Source of the DNA: Brevibacterium aurantiacum
GTDB lineage: Bacteria > Actinomycetota > Actinomycetes > Actinomycetales > Brevibacteriaceae
Direction of reading: 5' to 3'
Length of the DNA: 64,000 nucleotides
Assembly: GCF_900169065.1 (NCBI RefSeq)
Contig: NZ_FXZB01000014.1
Coordinates: 1 to 64,000 of the forward strand
Shown here: positions 17,544 through 25,899 of the stretch, piece after piece
How the letters are laid out: each line of letters starts with the position of its first letter
Numbering within the stretch: the first letter of the stretch is position 1
Position numbers and translations under genes: made by a program
Notes under the pieces: model-generated
What the model was told of the DNA's origin: nothing
What the model saw: only the letters and a program-made list of their open reading frames with translations
Database searches by the model: none

Positions 17544-19988
17544 TTACTGGTGTCCGGCAATGGATGGGGGTGCAGAAACGGCAGAGTCGAGGCCTCGGGA
17601 TTTCAGTCCGGGGACTTCACCGGCCTCGTGCTTGTTCCGAAGCTCCCACAGTGTCGAAGGGTCGAGTGGCATGGCACGGATTGGAAAGCCTTCAGCATCT
17701 TCGATGGCAGACGCGATAGTCGTAGCCGTCGGAATTGTTCCGGCCTCTCCTGCACCTTTGATGCCCAGGGGGTTGAGTGGGCTAGGGGTCTCCAGATGAT
17801 CGGTCTCAACGTGGGGAATCTCGGATGCGAAGGGCATGAGGAAGTCCATGAAGGAAGCGTTGAGCAGCTGTCCGTCCGTGTCATAGGCCATCCGTTCGTA
17901 GAGCGCCCCTCCCACACCTTGGGCGACACCGCCGTGGACCTGTCCTTCGACGACCATCGGGTTGATCATGGGCCCGCAGTCGTGGACGACGCAGTAGCGA
18001 CGGATCGTGATGTCGGCAGTCTCCGGATCGGTTTCGACGATCGCGGCATGCATGCCGTTGGCCACGGTGGAGCGCAGCGGCGAGAAGAACTCCTGCTCTT
18101 CCAGTCCCGGCTGCTCGCCCGGTTTCACCGAGGGCTCCTCAGCTGTGGACTCCTTGGCGAACTGAGTCGCGGCTTTGGCGCTTTCGTCGAACGCGTAACG
18201 CAGGGGATTCGACAGAACAGACACCGCGGCCAAGGGCATGGCGGCACTGGGGTCGCCTTTGACAGAGATGATCCCGTCGACGATCTCAAGGTCCTCAGGG
18301 TCGGCCTCGAGGGACTCGCCGACAATCTTCAATGCCTTGGCTTTGACCTTCTGAGCCGTCAGGTGCAGGGCGTTGCCTGCCATCACGGCCCCTCGCGATC
18401 CCCAAGTCCCGACCGAGTACGGAAGTTTTCGAGTGTCACCTGTCGCTACATGGACTGTGTCGATGGGGACGCCGAGTGCATCGGCGACGATCTGCGCGAA
18501 GACAGTCGCATGAGCCTGCCCGTGGGTCGTCAGCCCAGTCCAGACATTCACCCGGCCAGAGGATTCGACCTCGATATGGCCGCCTTCGTAAGGACCGGCA
18601 CCGGTGCTCTCCACATAGCATCCGATCCCCAAGCCGACCTTGCGACCTTCGGCTCTGGCCTGGTCCCGACAGGCTTCGAACTCGTCCCAGCCGACGAGGG
18701 CTTTGAGCTTGTCGAGTGAGGTCACGAAGTCGCCCGAGTCCAGGCAGCCTTCCGCACCATCCTGCATGGTGACTCCCATGGGATGGGGGAATTCGCGGAC
18801 GAAGTTGTTCAGACGCACCTGTGTGCGATCCATGCCGAGTTCGTCGGCGATGGCGTCGACAGTGCGTTCCATCATGAACACTGCATGGGCGCGACCGGCG
18901 CCTCGATAGGGCGTGACCATGACGGTGTTGGTGTACAGAGACCAGTATTCAACTCGGTAGTTGGCGATGTTGTAGGGACCCATGACATGCGTCGAAGTGT
19001 TGAGAGGCACGATGACGCCGTATGGAATGTAGGCGCCGTTGTCGTGCCAGAATTTCACATCCAAACTGAGTATCCGACCGTCATCGTCGAATCCGACCTT
19101 CACATTCTGAGTTTGTGCTCTCTCGTGCGCTGAGGAGATGAAGTGCTCGCGCCGGTCTTCGGTCCATTTCACCGTCGTTCCAAGCGCTCTCGCGGCGCAG
19201 GCCACGGCCAGTTCCTCTGGCCAGGGGTGGTTGATTTTGACGCCGAAGGCACCACCGACATCGGGAGTAATGACTTCGACCCGGGTCAGCGGGATCTCCA
19301 GCCGTGCTGCTAACGCGGCACGCAACCCGGTGCTGGTTTGGGTTGAGGAATGGACCTGGAGGCTTTCATCCTCCCGGTTCCAGGCCGCGATGACGCCTTT
19401 GCCTTCCATCGGCATGCAGGCGCTGCGCTCGAACTCCAGGTCGAGGTCGAGCGTATGTGGGGCCCGGTCCAATCCAGCATCAACGTCCCCAACTTCTTGG
19501 ACGTAATGGGCGGCCACGTTGTCGTCCATTCCGGCGTGGACGACCCGCTGCCCCTCGCGAGATTGTTCGACGCCGACGATCGGGTCAAGAAACTCGTAGT
19601 CGATCTCTATCCGTCCGGCCGCGTCCTCGGCGATGTAGCGGTCGCGGGCGATGACCATGACGATCGGCTCACCGACGAAGTTCACGTGGTCTGGGGCCAG
19701 AGCGAAACCGGTATGAGGTGCCACGATCGATGGGTGCGGGATCAGCATGGGCAGGCGGTCTGCTGCCTGACCGGGCAGATCTTCGTGGGTCCAGACCGCG
19801 ATGACACCTTCAACATCGATGGCGCCTGTGACGTCGATATCGACGATGTCAGCGTGGGCGTGAGGGCTCCGCACGAAGGCCGCGGCCACACTGCCGTTGG
19901 CCAGATCATCAAGATAGCGACCATTGCCGGTGACGAGACGCGGGTCCTCCCGACGCTTGATCTTTTGGCCGAACATACGTGTGGTCAT
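17544..19988 (-). CDS. Molybdenum hydroxylase large (Mo-binding) subunit
   Basis: An 814-residue xanthine-oxidase-family catalytic subunit with the aldehyde-oxidase a/b hammerhead domain first (FGQKIKRREDPRLVTGNGRYLDD) and the molybdopterin-binding domains after. The active-site loop reads TPYRGAGRAHAVFMMER, not the AYRCSFR form of true CO dehydrogenase, so CO oxidation is unlikely. The conserved catalytic glutamate region is LNPLGIKGAGEAGTIP. The frame extends to 20204, but the ATG at 19988 overlaps the FeS gene stop by ATGA and fits the family. With a nucleobase permease in the operon, hydroxylation of a purine, pyrimidine, hydantoin or similar N-heterocycle is the best guess. Confidence 0.93.
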   Translation of the reverse strand: MTTRMFGQKIKRREDPRLVTGNGRYLDDLANGSVAAAFVRSPHAHADIVDIDVTGAIDVEGVIAVWTHEDLPGQAADRLPMLIPHPSIVAPHTGFALAPDHVNFVGEPIVMVIARDRYIAEDAAGRIEIDYEFLDPIVGVEQSREGQRVVHAGMDDNVAAHYVQEVGDVDAGLDRAPHTLDLDLEFERSACMPMEGKGVIAAWNREDESLQVHSSTQTSTGLRAALAARLEIPLTRVEVITPDVGGAFGVKINHPWPEELAVACAARALGTTVKWTEDRREHFISSAHERAQTQNVKVGFDDDGRILSLDVKFWHDNGAYIPYGVIVPLNTSTHVMGPYNIANYRVEYWSLYTNTVMVTPYRGAGRAHAVFMMERTVDAIADELGMDRTQVRLNNFVREFPHPMGVTMQDGAEGCLDSGDFVTSLDKLKALVGWDEFEACRDQARAEGRKVGLGIGCYVESTGAGPYEGGHIEVESSGRVNVWTGLTTHGQAHATVFAQIVADALGVPIDTVHVATGDTRKLPYSVGTWGSRGAVMAGNALHLTAQKVKAKALKIVGESLEADPEDLEIVDGIISVKGDPSAAMPLAAVSVLSNPLRYAFDESAKAATQFAKESTAEEPSVKPGEQPGLEEQEFFSPLRSTVANGMHAAIVETDPETADITIRRYCVVHDCGPMINPMVVEGQVHGGVAQGVGGALYERMAYDTDGQLLNASFMDFLMPFASEIPHVETDHLETPSPLNPLGIKGAGEAGTIPTATTIASAIEDAEGFPIRAMPLDPSTLWELRNKHEAGEVPGLKSRGLDSAVSAPPSIAGHQ

Positions 19989-20539
19989 TGAGACACCTCG
20001 GTATCTTCTCTGTCGCAGCAGTTCTGGCCACAGCCGCCCCGCAGTTCGGCAGTGCGTTGAACTGCCTTGACGATGTTCTGGTAGCCGGTGCACCGGCAGA
20101 GGTTGCCGGAAATCGCCTCCCGAGCCTCTTCTTCGCTCGGGTGCGGGTTTTCGTTCACGAAGGCGTCGATGGTGGTGATGAACCCCGGAGTGCAGAAGCC
20201 GCATTGCAGCCCGTGGGAATCGATGAAGGCCTGCTGCACGTCGGCCGGGTTCTCCGGATCGTCTCCGATTCCTTCAACGGTCGTGACCTCATGACTCTGT
20301 GCGCTGGCGGCAAAGATCAGACAGGACCGGATCGGATCGCCGTCGAGCTGTACTGTGCAGGCACCGCAGACCCCGTGTTCGCAGCCGACATGGGTACCCG
20401 TCAGCTCCAGATCCTGGCGCAGAACGTCGGAGAGAAGCTTGCGATCCGGCACATCGAGGACATGGTCTTTGCCGTTGACACTCAGCCGGATGGTCGATCT
20501 CGGTTCGGCTGCTGCCTCAGCCGCGCTCGTCTGGGTCAT
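19985..20539 (-). CDS. Molybdenum hydroxylase small (2Fe-2S) subunit
   Basis: A 184-residue subunit carrying two [2Fe-2S] clusters. The ferredoxin-like N-terminal cluster is in GTHVGCEHGVCGACTVQLDG with a fourth cysteine in IRSCLIFAA. The C-terminal helical cluster is in LQCGFCTPGFITTID and GNLCRCTGYQNIVKAV. The ATG at 20539 has a GAAGGAATCACG leader and overlaps the FAD subunit stop by 4 bp. It relays electrons from the Mo centre to FAD. The N-terminal Ala-rich extension before RLSVNGKDH is about 15 residues. Confidence 0.94.
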   Translation of the reverse strand: MTQTSAAEAAAEPRSTIRLSVNGKDHVLDVPDRKLLSDVLRQDLELTGTHVGCEHGVCGACTVQLDGDPIRSCLIFAASAQSHEVTTVEGIGDDPENPADVQQAFIDSHGLQCGFCTPGFITTIDAFVNENPHPSEEEAREAISGNLCRCTGYQNIVKAVQRTAELRGGCGQNCCDREDTEVSQ

Positions 20540-21531
20540 CGTGATTCCTTCTCCTTGCATGTTGCTGCTCGCTGTCCACCGCTGAGGGCTGACGCACCAC
20601 GAGTGCTGTTCTGCCTGCTCAATCGCTTGAGCAGGCGTCCGGCGATGACTCCTGTGAGATGCCGGCGATAGTCGGCGGTGGCGTGGATGTCCCCATCCGG
20701 ATCAATGAAATCCTTGATCGCCGAGGCGACTGCGTCGACGATCGTGTCCACGCGATCCACTGGGGTGCCGGAGACGATGTGATCGAGTTCGATGATGTCC
20801 GGGGTGTCCGTGACTGACACGAATCCCGCCTTCAACCCGGTGATCGTGGCAATCTTGCCCGCAGCCCCGGAGCCAGGCGGGTCAGCAGCGTCAACAGAGG
20901 CAGCAGCGTCGGTATTGTCGGTGGACATGATCAGTCCAACCCCGGCCAGCCCGTAGTCGCCGCTGCGGCGCGCCAGTTCGTCGAACCCGGCCCTCTGACC
21001 TGGCTGGAGAGCCGGGAAGATCGCCTCGGTGATGAGCTCCTCGGGTTCCAGGCTGGTCTCCAGCGGACCGACATTGAGTTCGTCTGCGGTGAGCGTGCGG
21101 GTGCCCTTCAGGCTCCTGACTTTCACGCAGCCGCCAGTCAGCGCGAGTATCATCGGCATCTCACCATTGGGGTCGGCGTGAGCGATGGAGCCGACTGTGG
21201 TCCCCCGGTTCCTGATCGCCGGGTGAGCGACGTGTCTGAGTGCTTCACCGAGGATGGGATTCGCAGAGGCGACGTCCGGATCACGCTCGAGTCGTCGGTG
21301 GCTCACGAGCGCACCGACTGTAATCTCCTGTCCTTCGACCGTGAGCCCGTCAAGCCCGTCGACAGCTGTGATGTCGATGAGGTTCTCCGGAGCTGCCAGT
21401 CGCATATTGAGGACCGGGACCAAACTCTGTCCCCCGGCGATGATCTTTCCATCCGATGCATGCGCCGCGAGCAGTTCCAGGGTGTTCTCAATAGTCTTCG
21501 GACGGTGAATCCTCAGGGGAGAAGGCTTCAT
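20536..21531 (-). CDS. Molybdenum hydroxylase medium (FAD-binding) subunit
   Basis: A 331-residue CoxM/XdhB-like subunit. The FAD pyrophosphate-binding motif AGGQSLVPVLNMRLA is at about residues 32-46, and the second FAD motif TVGSIAHADPNGEMP near 111-125. The C-terminal CO-dehydrogenase flavoprotein domain follows, with an Asp/Ala-rich loop around residues 205-220 (SVDAADPPGSGAAG) that is longer than usual. ATGA overlap with the FeS subunit gene and a short gap of 8 bp to the permease stop place all in one operon. Confidence 0.93.
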   Translation of the reverse strand: MKPSPLRIHRPKTIENTLELLAAHASDGKIIAGGQSLVPVLNMRLAAPENLIDITAVDGLDGLTVEGQEITVGALVSHRRLERDPDVASANPILGEALRHVAHPAIRNRGTTVGSIAHADPNGEMPMILALTGGCVKVRSLKGTRTLTADELNVGPLETSLEPEELITEAIFPALQPGQRAGFDELARRSGDYGLAGVGLIMSTDNTDAAASVDAADPPGSGAAGKIATITGLKAGFVSVTDTPDIIELDHIVSGTPVDRVDTIVDAVASAIKDFIDPDGDIHATADYRRHLTGVIAGRLLKRLSRQNSTRGASALSGGQRAATCKEKESR

Positions 21532-21539
21532 TGTCTATG

Positions 21540-23003
21540 TCACTCATCTTTCGTTCTGCGGAGCTTGCGATCCTGTTCGAGGTCTGCGGTGACCCGGGCT
21601 CTCTGCCCTTCGCCTCCGATGTTGAGTCCAGCGCCATCGGCCGGATCATCCAGCAGTTCTTTCGGCGCCAGCCAACGCGCAACATGGTACATGACCAGCA
21701 TCGATATCGTCCCCAGCGCGATTCCGGAGAGGATGAAGTCGTCAGTGAACTTCAAGCTGACGTCACCGATGGCGATGATCAGTCCCGCTGCGACCGGGAC
21801 GATATTGAGCGGGTTGGCGAAGTTGACCCGATTCTCGATCCAGATCTTCGCGCCCAGCATGCCGATCATTCCGTAGAGGACGACCGTGATGCCACCGAGG
21901 ACTCCGCCCGGCACCGAAGAGATGAGTGCACCGAACTTCGGTGAGAAGCCGAAGCAGATCGCAACAAGTGCAGCAACCCAGTAGGCCGCGGTGGAGTAGA
22001 CACGCGTTGCCGCCATCACCCCGATGTTCTCTGCATAGGTTGTCGTCGGTGAGCCTCCGACCGAGGTGGCGACGACAGTGGCGACGCCGTCACCGAGGAC
22101 CGCGCGGCCCATGTATTTGTCGAGCTTGTCACCGGTCATCTCTTCGACTGCCTTGACGTGTCCGGCATTCTCGGCGACGAGGGCGATGATGCCGGGCAGC
22201 ATGACGACGATCGCTGCCGCGTTGAAGACTGGAAGGTGAACTCCGACGACACCTGCAGCAGTGTCCGTCATGGGCGGGAATCCGATCCACGCGGCTGACT
22301 CGATGGCGGAGAAGTCCACGCGGAAGTGTGTGGTCACTTCTCCGGCAGCGGCACTGAATGAGGTGATCTGACCGAAAATCTTGTCGAAGAGCCAAGAGAC
22401 TCCGTAGCCGAGGATGAGGCCCAGGAACACTGCGATTCGACCAAGGAACCCTCTCGCCCAGACGGAGAGGAAGACAATGAAGACCATGACGATGACCGCA
22501 ACCCACTGGTCCTGGGGCCAGTAGGTATTTGCAACGACCGGGGCCAGGTTGAAGCCGATGAGCATGACCACTCCGCCGGTGACGACGGGTGGGAGGACCT
22601 TAGTCAGCGCTGACGCTCCGATGTAGTGGATGAACACACCGACGAGAGCGAGGATGACGCCCGAGACCATGATCGCACCGGTCACCTCGGCGGGGGTGCC
22701 GCCTTGAGCGGTGACAGCGGTGACACCTCCGACGAATGCGGCCGAGGTGCCGACGTAGCTGGGCACCTTGCCCTTGACGATGAGGAGGAAGATGATGGTG
22801 CCGAATCCCGACATCATGACCGCCAGCTGCGGGTTGAGCCCCATGATGACGGGGAACACGAAGGTGGCCCCGAACATGGCTACCACGTGCTGAGCGCCAA
22901 GGCCGATCGTTCGGCCCCAGGTCAGACGCTCGCTGGGTTTGACGAACTCACCTGGAGCGACAGTCTTGCCGTCCCCGTGCAACGTCCATGAAAACATCGA
23001 CAT
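21540..23003 (-). CDS. NCS2 nucleobase:cation symporter (uracil/xanthine permease)
   Basis: A 487-residue membrane protein with about 14 hydrophobic segments of the NCS2 (UraA/RutG/PbuX) family. Recognisable elements are GLGAQHVVAMFGATFVFPVIMG at TM1, VPSYVGTSAAFVGGVTAV at TM3, the substrate-site stretch GIIALVAENAGHVKAVEEMTG, and the signature region GDGVATVVATSVGGSPTTTYAENIGVMA. The ATG at 23003 follows GATGGGGAG. The VAENAGHVKA and TTTYAENIGV style is closest to the uracil/RutG branch, so uracil-like pyrimidines are slightly favoured over xanthine as cargo. It heads the hydroxylase operon. Confidence 0.92.
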   Translation of the reverse strand: MSMFSWTLHGDGKTVAPGEFVKPSERLTWGRTIGLGAQHVVAMFGATFVFPVIMGLNPQLAVMMSGFGTIIFLLIVKGKVPSYVGTSAAFVGGVTAVTAQGGTPAEVTGAIMVSGVILALVGVFIHYIGASALTKVLPPVVTGGVVMLIGFNLAPVVANTYWPQDQWVAVIVMVFIVFLSVWARGFLGRIAVFLGLILGYGVSWLFDKIFGQITSFSAAAGEVTTHFRVDFSAIESAAWIGFPPMTDTAAGVVGVHLPVFNAAAIVVMLPGIIALVAENAGHVKAVEEMTGDKLDKYMGRAVLGDGVATVVATSVGGSPTTTYAENIGVMAATRVYSTAAYWVAALVAICFGFSPKFGALISSVPGGVLGGITVVLYGMIGMLGAKIWIENRVNFANPLNIVPVAAGLIIAIGDVSLKFTDDFILSGIALGTISMLVMYHVARWLAPKELLDDPADGAGLNIGGEGQRARVTADLEQDRKLRRTKDE

Positions 23004-23070
23004 GTGTTTCTCCCCATCGTTGAGAAAGGCCCGGTGCAGACATTTCGACACGTGTGTTCTTGCAGCCGCC

Positions 23071-23146
23071 GGTCACGAAACATCTCGACTAACACCACGA
23101 CTCTATTGGGATGCTGAGGTACACATCACGTCAGATCCTGCCAAAT
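23071..23146. promoter_or_regulatory. Candidate operator region upstream of the permease operon
   Basis: Two elements recur elsewhere in the catabolic locus. GGTCACGAAACATCTCGA (23071-23088) resembles GGTCACGATAATCTGTCGA in the PucR/DUF2877 intergenic gap (24908-24926). ATCCTGCCAAAT (23135-23146) is repeated exactly at 39197-39208, upstream of the NmrA-like gene; both read ATTTGGCAGGAT in the direction of the minus-strand gene they precede. PucR is the obvious candidate binder, but this is inference. Confidence 0.4.
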
Positions 23147-23173
23147 ATACCCAGTCGTCGTCGGCAGTCTTTG

Positions 23174-24892
23174 CTAAGGAAGCTTGACGATCTGCAACGC
23201 CAAAGACACCGAGAGACGGAGGTTGGGGTCCTCGGTGAACGGCCCAACCATGTGTTCGAGCTTGGTGATCCGATATCTCAGCGTGTTGTAGTGGAAGAAC
23301 AGCGACCGTGCCGTTTCTGCCACGTTGAGATTGTGATCGAGCAGAGCCTGCAAAGTGGTGCGCAGTCCTGCGTATTCTTCTTTGTCGTCCCCAGCCAGCG
23401 GGCCGAGGACCTCGCGGGCAAAACTGCGCAGCTCTTCCTTCTTCGTCACCTGAAGGAGCAACCGGTAAACGCCTAAGGAGTCGTAATGGCTGAGGCCCTG
23501 ACCACGTTCGAGCTGGCGTCCGACCTCGAGTGCGCGCATCGCCTCCTGATAGGCCGCTGCCAGGCCGGACACGTCTGCTGCTGGCCGTGAGATGCCGACC
23601 GAGAACTGCCTCCTGCCGCCCCCTCCATATCCGCGCACATCCGTAATGAAGGACCTGAGTCGTGCCGTGATCTTGTCCGCGCTCTCTGCCGAGAGCAGCA
23701 GGATGACCTGATCTCCCGAACCGACGACCGCAGCGGCGGGATCGTCCTGTGACACGACTTTCGTCCAGGCGTCGGCGAAGAGGGACTGCATCGTCCGCTT
23801 GTTCTCAGCATCTGTCTGGTCCGCTTCCGAATCCACCTCGGCGACTGCGACGTTGATGGGTCGGGCCAGGTCCCAGCCCAACGAATCTGCGTGGGAGAGC
23901 ACTCGGTCTGTGGACGCAATATGGCCTCGGAGCACCTCAAGGACGAAGTCTGTGCGGTACTTGCTCTCGACCGCAGTGATCGCCTTCTCCCGGGTGATGA
24001 CAAGCGCCGCCGCGGCGGCGGCTTGTTCAATGAGTCGGAACTCGGGAGCTGTGAGCCTTCCCTCGCCGAAGGCAACGATGCGGCCCAGAGTCTTGTCTCC
24101 GCCTTCGATGGTGCAATTGCCCCACACGTAAGTCCGATCCGCGCGGGTCTGTCCGCTGCGTTCCAGGCCCGCGGGTTCGTCCTCGACACGGAAACGGCCA
24201 GACTTGTCGAAGCAGACCAAGCTCGTCAGATCCTCACTGACCCCCGCTTCGGCTTCGGCGACCATCGAATGAGTCCGCAGACAACGCACTCTGCCGTCCA
24301 AGGTGGTGACCGCTGCAGCCACACCGATCCGTTCCGCCACCATCTGACAGACGTCTTCGAGGTCACCGTCGTTGATGACGACGTCGACAAGCTCTCGCAT
24401 CGTCTGTTCCGTCTTCCGGATGAGTTCGGCTCGGCGATCAAGGTTGTTCGAGAGCACTTCGTGCATAATCTCGTCGAAGCCCACTCCGTCGCCGAGGTGA
24501 ATGATGGGCAGGCCGAGCCGATTGGCTTCCGCGATTGCGGAGGCCGGGATCGTGGGAAGATATCGTCCCAGCTTGATGCAGATGGCGGAGACCCCGCTGG
24601 CGTCTAGCGTCGTCAGGAGCTGGGCAATCTCCTCGGGTCGATCGCGCAGCGGATAGGCGGTGGTCAGGAGCAGTTCGCGCGGTTTCACCCAGGGGATGAT
24701 GTCCGGAACTTCCATCACATTGGTCAGTTCAACTTGGCGATCAAGCCCCTGTGCACCCGCGACGACCGTGCCGTTTCGCATACTCGGCAGATCCATGACG
24801 TCACGGACGGACAGACAGGCTGAAATGGCGTCGCCATCATGGGCTAGCAAGTTTTGATGCATATCCACGCTATTCTTGGCATCATTTGACAT
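23174..24892 (-). CDS. PucR family transcriptional regulator
   Basis: A 572-residue PucR-type regulator. The N-terminal purine-catabolism (PucR) domain covers about residues 25-150 (LSVRDVMDLPSMRNGTVVAGAQGLDRQ, PWVKPRELLLTTAYPL, ICIKLGRYLPTIP). A middle GAF-like or GGDEF-like CdaR region follows, and the C-terminal PucR helix-turn-helix ends the protein (LQALLDHNLNVAETARSLFFHYNTLRYRITKLEHMVG). The ATG at 24892 gives a family-like start; the longer frame has no support. It is flanked by the permease operon and the divergent DUF2877/FdrA-YlbE operon. It likely controls both in response to a ring compound or nitrogen status. Confidence 0.92.
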   Translation of the reverse strand: MSNDAKNSVDMHQNLLAHDGDAISACLSVRDVMDLPSMRNGTVVAGAQGLDRQVELTNVMEVPDIIPWVKPRELLLTTAYPLRDRPEEIAQLLTTLDASGVSAICIKLGRYLPTIPASAIAEANRLGLPIIHLGDGVGFDEIMHEVLSNNLDRRAELIRKTEQTMRELVDVVINDGDLEDVCQMVAERIGVAAAVTTLDGRVRCLRTHSMVAEAEAGVSEDLTSLVCFDKSGRFRVEDEPAGLERSGQTRADRTYVWGNCTIEGGDKTLGRIVAFGEGRLTAPEFRLIEQAAAAAALVITREKAITAVESKYRTDFVLEVLRGHIASTDRVLSHADSLGWDLARPINVAVAEVDSEADQTDAENKRTMQSLFADAWTKVVSQDDPAAAVVGSGDQVILLLSAESADKITARLRSFITDVRGYGGGGRRQFSVGISRPAADVSGLAAAYQEAMRALEVGRQLERGQGLSHYDSLGVYRLLLQVTKKEELRSFAREVLGPLAGDDKEEYAGLRTTLQALLDHNLNVAETARSLFFHYNTLRYRITKLEHMVGPFTEDPNLRLSVSLALQIVKLP

Positions 24893-24927
24893 GCAGTGAC
24901 GATAGCAGGTCACGATAATCTGTCGAA

Positions 24928-25899
24928 ATGAGGTCCACGTCACGTACTCTGCCGGCAGCGGTTTCCCCGATGCCGTTCCTGGACCCGAACAGCGCTGCCG
25001 TCTTAAGACCAAACCTCCCGAACGCAAGCGTTGTGACCGTGAACGCAAAGGTTCTCGGACTCTTTCCAACTGGCTTCTACATTGGTGTCGATGCCTACCC
25101 GTGGGGTCAACAGATCCTTCCCGTGTTGGGCCCGGATGCCCTGCAGCTGCCGACGGGAATTCAGGTGCCCCAGCTGACTGCGGCCCACCTCGGCGAGCTT
25201 CGTACTGAGATGCCGGCAACCATCACTCTTTCAACTGCAGCTGCCCACCCGAGCGTGGAACGGGTCGAAACCGCGAACCTGTGCTGCGTCATCGTTCGGA
25301 CATGGCGTCCCAGTCGGGTCGAGCCCCTTGACCTGCTAGGTCCTCAACGATATTCGCGAGATGTGGTCGAATCGATCCGAGAACGCCTGATTCCGGGCCG
25401 CAACGATCTGGCTTCTCGGTCATTCAATCTCGTTCGTGCGCTGGAGTCCGGGATCGTTCAGGACGTGGACTCTTGCGTCCACGCTCTCCTCGGCTACGGC
25501 CCCGGAAGCACACCCTCCGGCGATGACGCACTGTGTGGGATCGCATTGGCGCTGCGTCGGACATCCCAGTCGGTGTCTCGCTCGCGCCAACAGTCCCTGT
25601 TGACACAAAGACTGTCCAACATCGCCTTCGAAGCGCGAACCACGGCCCTGTCTGCCTCACTTCTGCGTGCCGCCGTCGAGGGCTACTGCATCCCGGAGAT
25701 CGAACATGCCATCACCGACATCGCCTGCCTTGGTGACGGCGAAGATGACTCTCTCAACTGGGTGCTCGCGAACATCAGCCGGATCGGTCATCACTCCGGA
25801 CACGATCTCCTGACAGGAGCCCTCGCGGTACTCACACCAACAGAAGAACTCACTCTCGTTTCACCACTGGAAGGAACCACCCATGCCGACGACTCTTGA
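24928..25899 (+). CDS. allH: DUF2877 protein (AllH/YlbF-like), oxamate carbamoyltransferase subunit
   Basis: A 323-residue DUF2877 protein. The signature is LLGYGPGSTPSGDDALCGIALAL; a second family stretch is IGHHSGHDLLTGAL near the C-terminus. In E. coli the homologue YlbF (AllH) was reported to form oxamic transcarbamylase with FdrA (AllF) and YlbE (AllG). Its partner genes follow immediately as one fused frame overlapping by 17 bp, and carbamate kinase lies in the opposing operon. The ATG at 24928 has no visible ribosome-binding site and is only 35 bp from the divergent pucR ATG, so the true start could be the in-frame ATG at 24970 or the transcript may be leaderless. Confidence 0.85.
   Translation: MRSTSRTLPAAVSPMPFLDPNSAAVLRPNLPNASVVTVNAKVLGLFPTGFYIGVDAYPWGQQILPVLGPDALQLPTGIQVPQLTAAHLGELRTEMPATITLSTAAAHPSVERVETANLCCVIVRTWRPSRVEPLDLLGPQRYSRDVVESIRERLIPGRNDLASRSFNLVRALESGIVQDVDSCVHALLGYGPGSTPSGDDALCGIALALRRTSQSVSRSRQQSLLTQRLSNIAFEARTTALSASLLRAAVEGYCIPEIEHAITDIACLGDGEDDSLNWVLANISRIGHHSGHDLLTGALAVLTPTEELTLVSPLEGTTHADDS

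Noticed and set aside
17469..18719. 416-residue plus-strand frame opposite the Mo subunit
   Set aside because: Antisense shadow; the minus-strand frame has all family motifs.
17544..21531. Aerobic carbon monoxide dehydrogenase (coxMSL)
   Set aside because: The large subunit lacks the AYRCSFR loop of form I CO dehydrogenase, and the gene neighbours point to N-heterocycle metabolism.
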